From Solirubrobacterales bacterium (lineage in GTDB: Bacteria > Actinomycetota > Thermoleophilia > Solirubrobacterales > 70-9), in the NCBI GenBank assembly GCA_009691195.1, contig SHVA01000015.1:1-54803 (forward strand): a stretch of 54,803 nt of DNA. Reading direction: 5' to 3'. Under the pieces are notes generated by a model, which ran no database searches, had not been told where the DNA came from, and saw only the letters and a list, made by a program, of their open reading frames with translations. A program made the translations under genes and the position numbers. Numbering within the stretch: the first letter of the stretch is position 1; every line of letters begins with the position of its first letter. Shown in pieces: positions 1 to 8,102 of the stretch.

Positions 1-176
1 CTCCTTTGGGTCGAGCGGCCATCCTGGGAATCGCCTCGGATGCCTTCGTCGGGGCTACGCCCCTCCTCGGCATTCGAGCGATCTAGCTCAGGTGGGTGTC
101 AACGCGGGGATGGGGTCCAGGCCAGCCGGTCTCCTTTGTCCTGCACACCGGCCGATTCCGAGAGCCGTCGGGCATC

Positions 177-235
177 GTCTCGAAAACCGTTAAGGGCCTT
201 AGGGTCCTTCGTGGGTTCGAATCCCACCCCCTCCG
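177..235 (+). tRNA. 3' half of tRNA-Ser(CGA), truncated
   Basis: The sequence holds an anticodon loop with CGA (181-183), the 3' side of the anticodon stem, a long class II variable arm (190-210), a perfect T arm (stems 211-215 and 223-227) and a seven-base 3' acceptor strand (228-234) with discriminator G235. No matching 5' acceptor strand or D arm is found upstream, and the 5' side of the anticodon stem pairs poorly. It is therefore a 3' fragment, not a working tRNA. A break near the anticodon loop is where tyrosine integrases often recombine, so this may be an attachment-site remnant (inference). Confidence 0.6.
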
Positions 236-250
236 CTGAGTCGCTCAAAG

Positions 251-272
251 AGCCCCGCAAAGCGGGCTTTTC
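251..272 (+). terminator. Rho-independent terminator after the tRNA-Ser fragment
   Basis: A GC-rich stem with one bulged C (agcccCgc / gcgggct) and an AAA loop is followed directly by a T run. Its position 16 bases after the tRNA 3' end suits termination of the original tRNA transcript. Confidence 0.65.
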
Positions 273-581
273 CGAGCCGCTCGTCGACCGCTATACGCCT
301 AGTCTTGAGCGAGGTTCGTCGGGCCTCCCTTCCCGTGGACACGGCTTGTCGCCGAACCTGGGGATCGCGCGCCGATCGCGCGACCCGGCCGCCGACTTCC
401 ATTTCCGCCGGCACAGAGCTATCTGTGTTGGGCAATGCCGGCCTCGACCAAGCCACGCCGCCCCGAGGGGATTGTGGTCCGGCGCCGTTCGCTACTGACG
501 GATTGTGACGGGTGGGGTCTTGGGACCCAAGTTCGAGAAGCGGGATCAATAGCTCTCTGGCCGGGCTGCGGATTGTCGGCC
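273..581. other. Intergenic region, nothing recognised
   Basis: About 300 bases between the terminator and the end of the first protein gene. Short open frames exist on both strands but none resembles a protein; the one on the minus strand reads through the tRNA fragment. Small inverted repeats (for example around 413-428) are too weak to name. Confidence 0.5.
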
Positions 582-2630
582 TCAGCCGCTGGGTATCGGT
601 CGCAGCGTCGGTGGCGTTCCTGGCTCTATCCAGAGCAAGGAGATCCTTCCCCGGTTGAGCGAGCGTGGCGGGAGAACACCGAGGACGCCAAAGGAACCGT
701 CCAGCTCGTAGCTGACCCCGATCACCTCGACGCGCCCGCCGACGGCGATCGCAACCGGCTTGCCCGGCTGCACCCGACCCGAGAGCTCGGCGCTCACCAA
801 CACCTCCGCTAGCTGTTCGTCGGGCCTGTAGCTGCGCTGATCGCCCTCTTCTCCGAGGTCCGCGGTCACGCCGAGCCTTGATCCATTGGGAAGGTCGTCG
901 ACCCGCCTCCCGACGAGGTGATGCGAGTCGCCGGATCCATAGACGGCGCCCCAGCCACCGCCTGGCTCGAACAGCCGCGCCTGCTCCCTGAGCAAGCTTT
1001 CGAACCGCTGGTCAATGAGGCTGCGACGGACGGTGACGTACTTGCCGGCGCTATAGGTCACGGCCGTGGCTGGAGCACAGGCTGTCGGTCCGATAGGCGG
1101 CTGCAGTCCCAGAAGGCCTCCTACCTTGGGGAGGATGTCGCTCGAGCAGATCGGTGCGTCGTCAATTCGCCCCCTCGTCTGCGCGGGTGCCTTGATAAAG
1201 AGCGGGGTTCTGAGGATCGCCGCGGCATTGCCGGGTGTGGCATCCCGGCGGGGCTCCGATGGGTAGAACGAGGAGCCATGGTCGGCGGTCACAACCACAA
1301 GGGCCCGCTTCCAGATGCCGAGCCGCTTCAGCCTCCCGATCAGCTGCTGGACCATGCGGTCGGCGTAGCCGACCTGGAGTAGATGCCGCTCCCAGAAGTA
1401 GCGGATGACGGCCGGCGGTGCCTGCCACTCCGAAGAGTCCCCGGGAACGACCTTGGCCGGATTGAAGGTGTCCGTGTAGAGGTGCCCGTCGGGCAGCAGA
1501 TGCCAGGGGAGGTGAGGAAGGAGCGCATGGAAGAAGCTGAGCTGGGACGGGTTATCCGAGTCCATTCCATCTAGGAAGTCCTGGTATGCCGCGATGTCCT
1601 CGGGAACATCATCGAAGTCGAGAAAGTGACCGAAGCCCTGGTCCACTACCGGGAGGTTCTTGGCGTAGTCGGCCGGCAGGACCTTCTCTCCCTCCACCGC
1701 GCTCAAGTCCGTCCAAAGCGATCGCGCTCGCTCCCAAAAAGGATCGCGCCGGGGGGTGCCGCACTCATCCTCCGGGCATAGCCGCGTGACCGATTCATAG
1801 ACGTTCATCTCCCGGTGGCCGTCCAGGACCGTGAACAGGTTCTTCGGATGCCTCGCCGCCGTCGGTAGCCGCGAGTGGGCTCGAGAGCGACCGGTAAGGA
1901 TCGCAGGCACCGCCAAGTGAGTGAACGCAGCGACGGAGGAGACGCGCGGGTACCAGGTTGAGCTCCGCGCCAGCTCCGCAAAGCCCGGATACCGGGATGC
2001 GTCGATGTGACCGCTCGCGTCGAGTAGGGAGGCAAGCGGGAATTCGTCGAAGACGACTTCGACCACGGGTGCGTCCGACTCGACCGTACGGGCGGACTCG
2101 TCCGGCACCGGATCCGGGTTGACGAGCGCTGAGACGGAGCCGGTGAACAGGAACAGAGCTATGAAGATCACGGGGATCGGCGAGAGCACGGTCAGCACCG
2201 CCTTTAGGAACTCACCGCGGGCGTACAACACGGCGAACGCAGCTCCGGTCGCGATGGCCAGTAGGACGACGAGCAGCGCCGGACCCTCGCTGACGCCCTT
2301 AATCAATTGAAGTGCTAGGACCGCGACGAGTAGAGCGACGAACGCGAGGTGAAGATTGCGGGCCACCTGTCGCCAACGGCTGACGGACGCCTCCAGCGCG
2401 ACCATCGCAAGCGGCGGGAGGATGGTGAGCGCGAGGGCGAAGATGATGATGTCCGCCGAGGTGTTGTCGCGGGCCACGAAGAAGGCTGGGTCTCCTTCGA
2501 GCACGTCGAAGAGAGGCTTGGCGACGGCGAATGACCAAAGGACCCCCAAATGCAGGATGTTCGCCAGCAGTAGGCGTCCGGTGCCTCGATCTGAGGGTTC
2601 GCTGGGTTTGGGCGTAGCGGCGCTATCCAT
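582..2630 (-). CDS. Membrane-anchored sulfatase-fold phosphotransferase
   Basis: A 682-residue protein of the alkaline phosphatase/sulfatase superfamily. The N-terminal 170 residues hold about five hydrophobic segments (near 20-45, 60-80, 93-112, 117-137 and 144-165). The extracytoplasmic catalytic domain follows. Asp195 (in FDEFP) and Asp450-His451 (in TADHGSS) fit the metal ligands, and Thr237 sits where LTA synthase and phosphoethanolamine transferases have their nucleophile. There is no CxPxR sulfatase signature, so transfer of a phospho-group to an envelope polymer or lipid is more likely than sulfate ester cleavage; the substrate is unknown. No clear Shine-Dalgarno precedes the ATG. By eye the codon use is less GC-saturated than that of downstream genes, in line with an island. 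Confidence 0.75.
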   Translation of the reverse strand: MDSAATPKPSEPSDRGTGRLLLANILHLGVLWSFAVAKPLFDVLEGDPAFFVARDNTSADIIIFALALTILPPLAMVALEASVSRWRQVARNLHLAFVALLVAVLALQLIKGVSEGPALLVVLLAIATGAAFAVLYARGEFLKAVLTVLSPIPVIFIALFLFTGSVSALVNPDPVPDESARTVESDAPVVEVVFDEFPLASLLDASGHIDASRYPGFAELARSSTWYPRVSSVAAFTHLAVPAILTGRSRAHSRLPTAARHPKNLFTVLDGHREMNVYESVTRLCPEDECGTPRRDPFWERARSLWTDLSAVEGEKVLPADYAKNLPVVDQGFGHFLDFDDVPEDIAAYQDFLDGMDSDNPSQLSFFHALLPHLPWHLLPDGHLYTDTFNPAKVVPGDSSEWQAPPAVIRYFWERHLLQVGYADRMVQQLIGRLKRLGIWKRALVVVTADHGSSFYPSEPRRDATPGNAAAILRTPLFIKAPAQTRGRIDDAPICSSDILPKVGGLLGLQPPIGPTACAPATAVTYSAGKYVTVRRSLIDQRFESLLREQARLFEPGGGWGAVYGSGDSHHLVGRRVDDLPNGSRLGVTADLGEEGDQRSYRPDEQLAEVLVSAELSGRVQPGKPVAIAVGGRVEVIGVSYELDGSFGVLGVLPPRSLNRGRISLLWIEPGTPPTLRPIPSG

Positions 2631-2746
2631 GTTGGGTCCCGAAGTGTGGCGGGGCCAGGCACGAGGTCGACGGACGCCGTCTGCCCTTGGCTTGGCCTAG
2701 ATGGCGGTGCCGCTCGAGTCCCGGGGATCGTAGTCACGGGGGCTAG

Positions 2747-2752
2747 TCCGCT
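2747..2752 (+). repeat. Left target-site duplication of mini-element
   Basis: TCCGCT directly before the element at 2753. The same six bases directly follow it at 2807-2812. Confidence 0.5.
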
Positions 2753-2806
2753 CCCCCCCGTCGCTTCTAGTTGAGCATTCTGTCTGGCTTGGGCCCTACG
2801 GGGGGG
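2753..2806 (+). mobile_element. 54-bp mini-element related to the IS at 53.5 kb
   Basis: The element starts with CCCCCCCG and ends with CGGGGGGG, a perfect 8-bp terminal inverted repeat, and is flanked by TCCGCT on both sides. Its first 46 bases are identical to 53483-53528, just upstream of a transposase gene. It looks like an internally deleted, non-autonomous copy (one 46-base end joined to the last 8 bases of the other end) that could be mobilised by the full element. It lies between two genes and disrupts neither. Confidence 0.6.
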
Positions 2807-2812
2807 TCCGCT
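2807..2812 (+). repeat. Right target-site duplication of mini-element
   Basis: TCCGCT following the 3' terminal inverted repeat, matching 2747-2752. Confidence 0.5.
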
Positions 2813-2871
2813 CTAGGGGGCGACTGCCTCGATCGCTTCGAGGCGGCCCGGATGAGCTTCTCGGTCGCCGC

Positions 2872-4479
2872 CTAGGGCGAGACGAGGCAGGCCCTGCCGG
2901 CGCAGTCGGTGAGCCGGGTCAGCTTCTTGGCGAGCCGTTCCCGGATCGCCGCGTAGGCCGGGTCGGCGACGAGGTTGTGAATCTCGTAGGGGTCCTCGTG
3001 CAGGTCGTAAAGCTCGCTGGCGCCGTAGCTCCAGACGACGTACTTGAAGTGGTTGGTGCGGACCCCGGTGTAGGGCTTGTCGTAGCCCATCGGGAAGCCG
3101 GCGCCGAGGAAGAGCGGGCTCGTTGCCTCCAGCTCGATCGCGCGATCGAGCGCGCGGCCGGGATGGCGAGCGATGGGCAGCAGTGAGATGCCGTCCTGGG
3201 TGCGGCCGGGGCGAGCGCCGGCCGCGTCGAGCAGGGTCTTGGCGAAGTCGATGTTGGAGACCTGCGTCTTCACGGTCCGCCCCTTCGGCACTCCGGGCCC
3301 GCGGATGATGAAGGGGACCTCGATCGACTCTTCGTAGGGGACGAACTTGTCGCCGCGGATCCGGTGCTGGCCCTGGACCCAGCCGTTGTCGGAGACGAAG
3401 ACGATCATCGTGTTGCGGAGCTGGTGGGTCTGCTTCAGTACGCCCACCAGCTTGTTGACGTGGTCATCGACGGCGAGCAGGGATCCGATCCGGCCCTGGT
3501 AGTCGAGCTCGAGCTGGTCGATCTGCGCCTGGCTCATGCTCGGAAGCTGGGCGACCAGGCTGTCTGCGTCGGCCGGGTCGCTGTGGTTGAAGGATGGAGG
3601 GCGGGGGAGGTGGAAGCTCTCGCTGAGCTCCTTGTAGCGGGGCGCGGGGCGAGGGTCGGCACCGGGGCGTCCGAGGATCGAGGTGGCGACGTCCTCGCGG
3701 TGTGACGCGGACGGCGCCCACCAGATGAAGAACGGCTTCTTCGCCTTCGCCTGGCGCTTGACGAGGCTCTGGGCGACCTGGCCGGTGACGTCGGGCGAGT
3801 AGTTCTTCGCCTTCTCGGTCCCGAAGTAGCCGGGGGTGAAGATCGAGTTGGCGAGGGTGAGGACGTCGCCGATCGAGGGACGCGGGCCGCCCTGGACCTG
3901 GATGTGGCCGAACTCCACCAGCTTCTCGGCGAAGTCGCGGTCGCCCCAGCTGCGCAGGGTGCCGTCGGCGTTCATGAGGAAGTTGAAGTAGTCGTAGGCG
4001 GAGAGGTCGAGCAGTCCCCGCCAGATGTCGAATCCGTGCGGGATCTCGCCGTGGGCGTCCTTGGCCCCGTAGCCGTTGAGCCACTTGCCGATCAGCGCTG
4101 TCGTGTAGCCGCTCTTCTGCAGCCAGGCGGGCAGGATGTTCTTGCGGTTCTTCATCCCGTACCAGCCGTTCGGGAAGAAGTTGCCTGCGACGCCGTGGTT
4201 GTGGGCGTACTGCCCGGTGATGAAGGTGGCGCGGGCCGGGCAGCAGAGGGGGAAGGAGTCAACCGCGTGGGTGAAGCTCGTGCCCTGCTTTGCGAGCAGT
4301 TTGCGGACGTGCGGCATGTACTGCACATCGTCGAGGGCCTGGTCGTCGGTCATCACCACCAGGATGTTGGGCTGTGGGCCCGAGCCCGCCGGGCGGGCGT
4401 CCGCCGTGGACGCTCCGATCAACAGCGCAAGGCCCAGCAGCGCGATGGCTGCGCGGCGTCTCCCGGTATTCACTCTCAT
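2872..4479 (-). CDS. Secreted arylsulfatase (formylglycine type)
   Basis: A 535-residue sulfatase. The ATG at 4479 is preferred over an upstream in-frame ATG at 4587, because it is followed at once by a signal peptide (Arg-rich start, hydrophobic core about 10-23, cleavage near ADA-RP). Asp45-Asp46 in the first motif (VMTDDQ) bind metal, and the CxPxR signature begins at Cys79, the residue that maturation enzymes convert to formylglycine. A late SDNG motif gives further metal ligands. The family cleaves sulfate esters, often on glycans; the layout resembles N-acetylglucosamine-6-sulfatase-like enzymes. The substrate cannot be told from sequence, and no formylglycine-generating enzyme lies in the window. 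Confidence 0.85.
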   Translation of the reverse strand: MRVNTGRRRAAIALLGLALLIGASTADARPAGSGPQPNILVVMTDDQALDDVQYMPHVRKLLAKQGTSFTHAVDSFPLCCPARATFITGQYAHNHGVAGNFFPNGWYGMKNRKNILPAWLQKSGYTTALIGKWLNGYGAKDAHGEIPHGFDIWRGLLDLSAYDYFNFLMNADGTLRSWGDRDFAEKLVEFGHIQVQGGPRPSIGDVLTLANSIFTPGYFGTEKAKNYSPDVTGQVAQSLVKRQAKAKKPFFIWWAPSASHREDVATSILGRPGADPRPAPRYKELSESFHLPRPPSFNHSDPADADSLVAQLPSMSQAQIDQLELDYQGRIGSLLAVDDHVNKLVGVLKQTHQLRNTMIVFVSDNGWVQGQHRIRGDKFVPYEESIEVPFIIRGPGVPKGRTVKTQVSNIDFAKTLLDAAGARPGRTQDGISLLPIARHPGRALDRAIELEATSPLFLGAGFPMGYDKPYTGVRTNHFKYVVWSYGASELYDLHEDPYEIHNLVADPAYAAIRERLAKKLTRLTDCAGRACLVSP

Positions 4480-4544
4480 CCCCACTCGCAACGATAACCC
4501 TCGTGGGTCCGCGAAGTTGCCCCGAAGGGGGTGAGCGTGCCTGC

Positions 4545-5026
4545 TCAGGCGGAGACGACCCGGTCCCGGCCGCCCCGCTTCTCGCACTCGGGCAGCGCCA
4601 CCGCGAACTCCTCGCCGCCGTAGCGAGCGATCAGGTCCGATTCGCGCAGCCGGGCCTGCCGGCTCGCAGCGGCTTCCTTCAGCAGGCGGTCGCCCGCCTG
4701 GTGGCCGAGCCGGTCGTTGTAGTCCTTGAAGTGGTTGAGGTCGATCATCGCCACCGACAGCGGCGCGCCGTGGCGCCGGGCACGGACCAGCTCACGGTTG
4801 TGGTGCTCGTCCCAGTCGCGGCGGTTGGGCAGGCCCGTGAGGTCGTCGGTGCGTGCCGTGCGCTCCAGGCGCGAGAACAGGCGGGCGCGCTCGATTGCGA
4901 TCGAGGCTTCATCGGCGAGCAGCGCTACCACGTTGACGAGCTCCGAGTCGAGGCTCGAAACCCGCTCGCCCAGTAGACGGCGAGGACTCCGATCGTTGTC
5001 TCCTCCTGGTTGATCAGCGGGGCGGC
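4545..5026 (-). pseudogene. Broken GAF-GGDEF diguanylate cyclase
   Basis: The open part (4931-4545) encodes the end of a GAF domain followed by a GGDEF domain with TDDLTGLPNRR, a YGGEEF active-site loop and an RxxD inhibitory site (RESD) five residues before it. The frame stops about 16 residues after the loop, so roughly the last third of the domain is missing. Upstream, another frame encodes a typical GAF strand (PLINQEETTIGVLAVYW) that joins this one only through a frameshift near 4975. The rest of the GAF domain is replaced by the end of the neighbouring gene. It is truncated at both ends and frameshifted, so an active c-di-GMP synthase is unlikely. Confidence 0.7.
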
Positions 5027-5367
5027 TTGTCGCCGACGTGGGCCGTGCGATCCACGACCTTCTCGGCGACCATGCCCCCGACCCGGAAGGGCACCCATTT
5101 GTTGACCAGGCCGCCGGCGAGCGCGGCGTGGCCGAGCTTGTCGAGCAGCGCGTCGGCCTCAGCCCGCTCCCGCTTGCTCAGGTTCGAGGGCTTGCCCTTG
5201 GACTTGCGGGCCAGCTCGAGGAGCCGGGAGCGCTCCCCGGGCTCGAGCCGGACCCAGTGGCGACGAAGCAGGAAGGCCGATTCGGCCACGGCGATCAGCC
5301 ACAGCCTTCGCGCGAGCCAACGGCTGCGCAGGGCGATCCGCCGGGCACCGCTCCCGGCGATGCTCAT
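5014..5367 (-). CDS. Hypothetical protein, basic helical
   Basis: A 117-residue protein that I do not recognise. The ATG at 5367 lies 20 bases after the stop of the SDR gene, making it the second gene of a likely two-gene operon; an in-frame start at 5442 would overlap the SDR gene. The N-terminal 30 residues are rich in Arg with one moderately hydrophobic stretch (LWLIAVAESAFLL). The middle is charged and helical (ERSRLLELARKSKGK, SKRERAEADALLDKLG), and the C-terminal part has a hydrophobic stretch around GGMVAEKVV. Small membrane association is possible. Its end overlaps the GAF-GGDEF remnant. Confidence 0.55.
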   Translation of the reverse strand: MSIAGSGARRIALRSRWLARRLWLIAVAESAFLLRRHWVRLEPGERSRLLELARKSKGKPSNLSKRERAEADALLDKLGHAALAGGLVNKWVPFRVGGMVAEKVVDRTAHVGDKPPR

Positions 5368-5386
5368 TCGGGTGCCTCGGTCGTGA

Positions 5387-6247
5387 TCAGTCGCCCGGCT
5401 TCGGGTGCGGGAACTGGGTGCCGACGAAGCGATCCCAGCCACGGTCGGTCAGCAGGCTGCGCTGGCCCATGATCACCCGCGCCGAGGGCGTCACCTTGTA
5501 GCGGGCGCGCGGGCGCCGAGCGCTGAGTGCCTTTTCGATCGCCTTGGCGACGGCGTCGGGGCCGCCCCCGAGGAACTTGAAGGTCGTCCCCTCGTAGGCG
5601 CTCGCCGTGGCGGTCCCGACCGCTTCGTTGAACTTCGCGTAGGGCCCCTCCTCCCGGGCGTCGCCGAGGCTCCCGGCGGCGGTATCGCCGAAGCTGGTCT
5701 TGACCAGCCCCGGCTCTATGACCACCACATTGACGCCGAACTTGGAGACCTCGAAGCGCAGAGCATCGGAGATCGCCTCCACCGAGTGCTTGGTCCCGTG
5801 GTAGATGCCGCCGCCGGGGAAGGTGAGCTTGCCGCCCATCGAGCTGATGTTGATGATCATCCCCTCGCCGGCCTCGCGCATCTTCGGCAGCACCAGCTGG
5901 CACATGCGGACCAGCCCGAAGACGTTGGTCTCGAACTGGCGCCGGACGCTTTCGAGGGGGATCGTCTCGATCGCCCCGCTCTGGCTGTAGCCGGCGTTGT
6001 TGATCAGGGCGCCGATCGCTCCCTGCTCCTGCTCGATCGCGTCGACGGCGTCGCACATCGAGCCCTCGTCGGTGACGTCGAGGGCAAGGGTCTTAGCCCC
6101 GCTCGCCTTCAGGTCCTCGAGGGTCTCGGGCTTGCGCGCCGTCGCGTAGACATTCCAGCCCTCCCGGGCGAGCATCTCGGCGGTCTCCCGGCCGATCCCG
6201 GTCGAACAGCCCGTGACCAGCACCGGCCTCGACTTGTTGATCCCCAT
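5387..6247 (-). CDS. SDR family oxidoreductase
   Basis: A 286-residue classical short-chain dehydrogenase. The Rossmann dinucleotide motif TGCSTGIG is at 12-19, NNAG at 83-86, and the catalytic Ser135/136, Tyr149 and Lys153 (YHGTK) are present. An Arg after the second strand (ATARKP) suggests NADP(H). The C-terminal extension past about residue 185 resembles the 17-beta-hydroxysteroid dehydrogenase-like group. The substrate is not predictable. It is divergent from the zinc alcohol dehydrogenase gene (about 100 bp apart) and is followed closely by the small gene at 5014. Confidence 0.85.
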   Translation of the reverse strand: MGINKSRPVLVTGCSTGIGRETAEMLAREGWNVYATARKPETLEDLKASGAKTLALDVTDEGSMCDAVDAIEQEQGAIGALINNAGYSQSGAIETIPLESVRRQFETNVFGLVRMCQLVLPKMREAGEGMIINISSMGGKLTFPGGGIYHGTKHSVEAISDALRFEVSKFGVNVVVIEPGLVKTSFGDTAAGSLGDAREEGPYAKFNEAVGTATASAYEGTTFKFLGGGPDAVAKAIEKALSARRPRARYKVTPSARVIMGQRSLLTDRGWDRFVGTQFPHPKPGD

Positions 6248-6350
6248 CTGCGTCTCCTCTCCGGTAGGCCGTTCAGGCCCACAGGCGGGTTAGGTTCCCG
6301 CCGCGTCCGTCGATCCTCTCAGAAGGGGGCCCGCAGGTAGGCTGCCGCCG

Positions 6351-7385
6351 ATGCGGGCCGTGACATTTCAGGCGCCGGGCGAGGTCGCGGTCGAGGAGCG
6401 ACCCGATCCCGAGCTGCTCGCCGACGACGACGCCGTCGTCCGGGTTGAGGCGAGCGGCGTCTGCGGCTCCGACCTCCACATCTACCACGGGCGGGTCCAG
6501 ATCGAGCCCGGCTTCACGCTCGGCCACGAGTACGTCGGCACCGTCGTCTCAGCCGGCGACGCGGTGACCGAGGTGGCCGTCGGCGATCGGGTCCTCGGCA
6601 CCTACTCCACCGCCTGCGGGGGCTGCTTCTTCTGTCGCCGGGGCGACTACCACAAGTGCGATCAGGGTCGGGTCTTCGGCCACGGCGCCGCCCTGGGATC
6701 GCTCCAGGGGACGCAGGCCGAGCTGGCGCTGGTGCCTCACGCCGACCTGACCCTGCGCAAGGTGCCCGACGGGCTCTCCGACGACGTCACCCTCTTCGCC
6801 GGCGATGTCATGGGGACCGCCTACCACGCGATCGCCTCCCGACCGCTGGCGCCCGGCGAGACCGTCGCCGTCCTCGGCCTCGGGCCCGTCGGCCTCAGCG
6901 CCGTGCAGGTCGCGAAGGCGGCCGGCGCCTCGCAGGTGATCGCCGTGGACTCGGTCGCCGACCGGCTCTCGGTCGCCGAGTCGCTCGGGGCGACGCCGGT
7001 CCACCTCACCGAGCAGGACGTGCGCGCCGAGGCCAAGGCGCTGACCGAAGGCCGCGGGGTGGACCTCGCCGTTGACGCCGTCGGGCACCCCGATGCGCTC
7101 GACCTCGCCTGCCGGCTGGCTCGCAAGGCGGGCACGGTCTCGGCGACCGGCGTCTACACCGAGCGGCTGGAGGTGCACATGGGCGTCGTCTGGATCAAGG
7201 CGCTGACGATCTGCACCGGCCACGCCAACGTGATCGCCCACGTCGACCCGGTCCTGGCGCTGCTCGCCTCGGGTGCGGTTGATCCCAGGCCGCTGGTCAC
7301 CCACCACATGAAGCTCGACGAGGCGCCCGAGGCCTACCGCGTCTACGACCGCCGCGAGGCGCTCAAGATCGTGCTCACCCCTTAG
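6351..7385 (+). CDS. Zinc-dependent alcohol dehydrogenase, medium chain
   Basis: A 344-residue MDR-family enzyme. The catalytic zinc ligands Cys38 and His59-Glu60 (GHE) are in place, the structural zinc is bound by Cys89, Cys92, Cys95 and Cys103, and the nucleotide-binding fold carries GLGPVG near 175. The acidic residue after the second Rossmann strand (VIAVDS) indicates NAD(H). The family oxidises alcohols, polyols or formaldehyde adducts; this protein resembles the glutathione-independent formaldehyde/sorbitol-type group, but the substrate is unproven. Confidence 0.85.
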   Translation: MRAVTFQAPGEVAVEERPDPELLADDDAVVRVEASGVCGSDLHIYHGRVQIEPGFTLGHEYVGTVVSAGDAVTEVAVGDRVLGTYSTACGGCFFCRRGDYHKCDQGRVFGHGAALGSLQGTQAELALVPHADLTLRKVPDGLSDDVTLFAGDVMGTAYHAIASRPLAPGETVAVLGLGPVGLSAVQVAKAAGASQVIAVDSVADRLSVAESLGATPVHLTEQDVRAEAKALTEGRGVDLAVDAVGHPDALDLACRLARKAGTVSATGVYTERLEVHMGVVWIKALTICTGHANVIAHVDPVLALLASGAVDPRPLVTHHMKLDEAPEAYRVYDRREALKIVLTP

Positions 7386-7417
7386 GGGAGCGCCCGTCTC
7401 TACGCCGCCAGGGCGAG

Positions 7418-7505
7418 CGCGGACAGTCGATGCGCTTGAAGTCCAGCATCGCCCGGGCGGCCTGGCTCGGGCGGGAGATCTCGATCCCGTAGAAGCTGGC
7501 GCTCG
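7418..7505 (-). pseudogene. Remnant of a glutathione S-transferase N-terminus
   Basis: On the minus strand this stretch reads FYGIEISRPSQAARAML, then DFKRIDC, which resembles the first beta-alpha unit of GST-like thioredoxin folds (L-Y-G-I-E-S-H-P-S-x-A-A-R pattern). There is no start codon at the expected place and nothing of the rest of the protein follows. It is a very short fossil, so the family assignment is tentative. Confidence 0.35.
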
Positions 7506-7568
7506 CGGCCGGGACCCCAGCCCGCCCAGGCCCGTCGTGCCCGGGCGCGGTGGGCTAGCGTGGCGGCG

Positions 7569-8102
7569 ATGAGCGAGAGTCTCAGCGGGAAGCTCCTGGT
7601 CGCGTCTCCGAGCATGAAGGACTGGTTTCACCGGGCGGTGATCCTCACGGTCGAGCACGACGAGAAGGGGGCCTTCGGCCTGGTGCTCAACCGGCCCTCC
7701 GAGACCGCGGTGGCGGAGGTCTCGGGCGAGCTCGGCGCCTCGCTCGGGGCGGAGGGCGTGATCCACGTCGGCGGGCCCGTCGCCCCAAACGCTGTCACCG
7801 CGGTCGCGGAGCACGCCGACCCCGAGGCGGCGACCAAGCTGATCGTGGAGGACGTCGGCATGGTGGACCTCGACGCCGCCGAGCCCGATCTCGGGCGGGT
7901 CCGCCTCTACGCGGGATACGCCGGCTGGGGCCCGGGGCAGCTCGAGGATGAGCTGGAGGCCGAGGCCTGGATCGTCGAGCCCGCGCGTCCCGACGATGCC
8001 TTCGCCGACGGCGACCACGACCTCTGGGCGGAGACGCTTCGCCGGATGGGCGGCCAGTACGAGCTGCTGGCGCAGATGCCGGCGGACCCCTCGGTGAACT
8101 GA
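7569..8102 (+). CDS. yqgE: YqgE/AlgH family protein
   Basis: A 177-residue protein of the UPF0301 (YqgE/AlgH) family. It opens with the family pattern SGKLLVASPSM-DWFHRAVILTVEHD and then GAFGLVLNRP, and has the GGPV motif and the YAGYAGWGPGQLE-E block. The ATG at 7569 is preferred over a GTG at 7560. The molecular function of the family is not established. It overlaps pdxH by one base (TGATG), so the two are translationally coupled. Confidence 0.85.
   Translation: MSESLSGKLLVASPSMKDWFHRAVILTVEHDEKGAFGLVLNRPSETAVAEVSGELGASLGAEGVIHVGGPVAPNAVTAVAEHADPEAATKLIVEDVGMVDLDAAEPDLGRVRLYAGYAGWGPGQLEDELEAEAWIVEPARPDDAFADGDHDLWAETLRRMGGQYELLAQMPADPSVN

Noticed and set aside
1-235. A tRNA-Ser gene interrupted by an intron
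   Set aside because: No 5' acceptor strand pairing with CCCCTCC and no D arm could be found in the available upstream sequence.
199-549. 116-residue open frame on the minus strand
   Set aside because: It is the antisense of the tRNA-Ser fragment; its end GGGGIRTHEGP is a well-known false peptide from tRNA genes.
6549-8018. 489-residue open frame on the minus strand
   Set aside because: It is antisense to two well-supported genes (alcohol dehydrogenase and YqgE).
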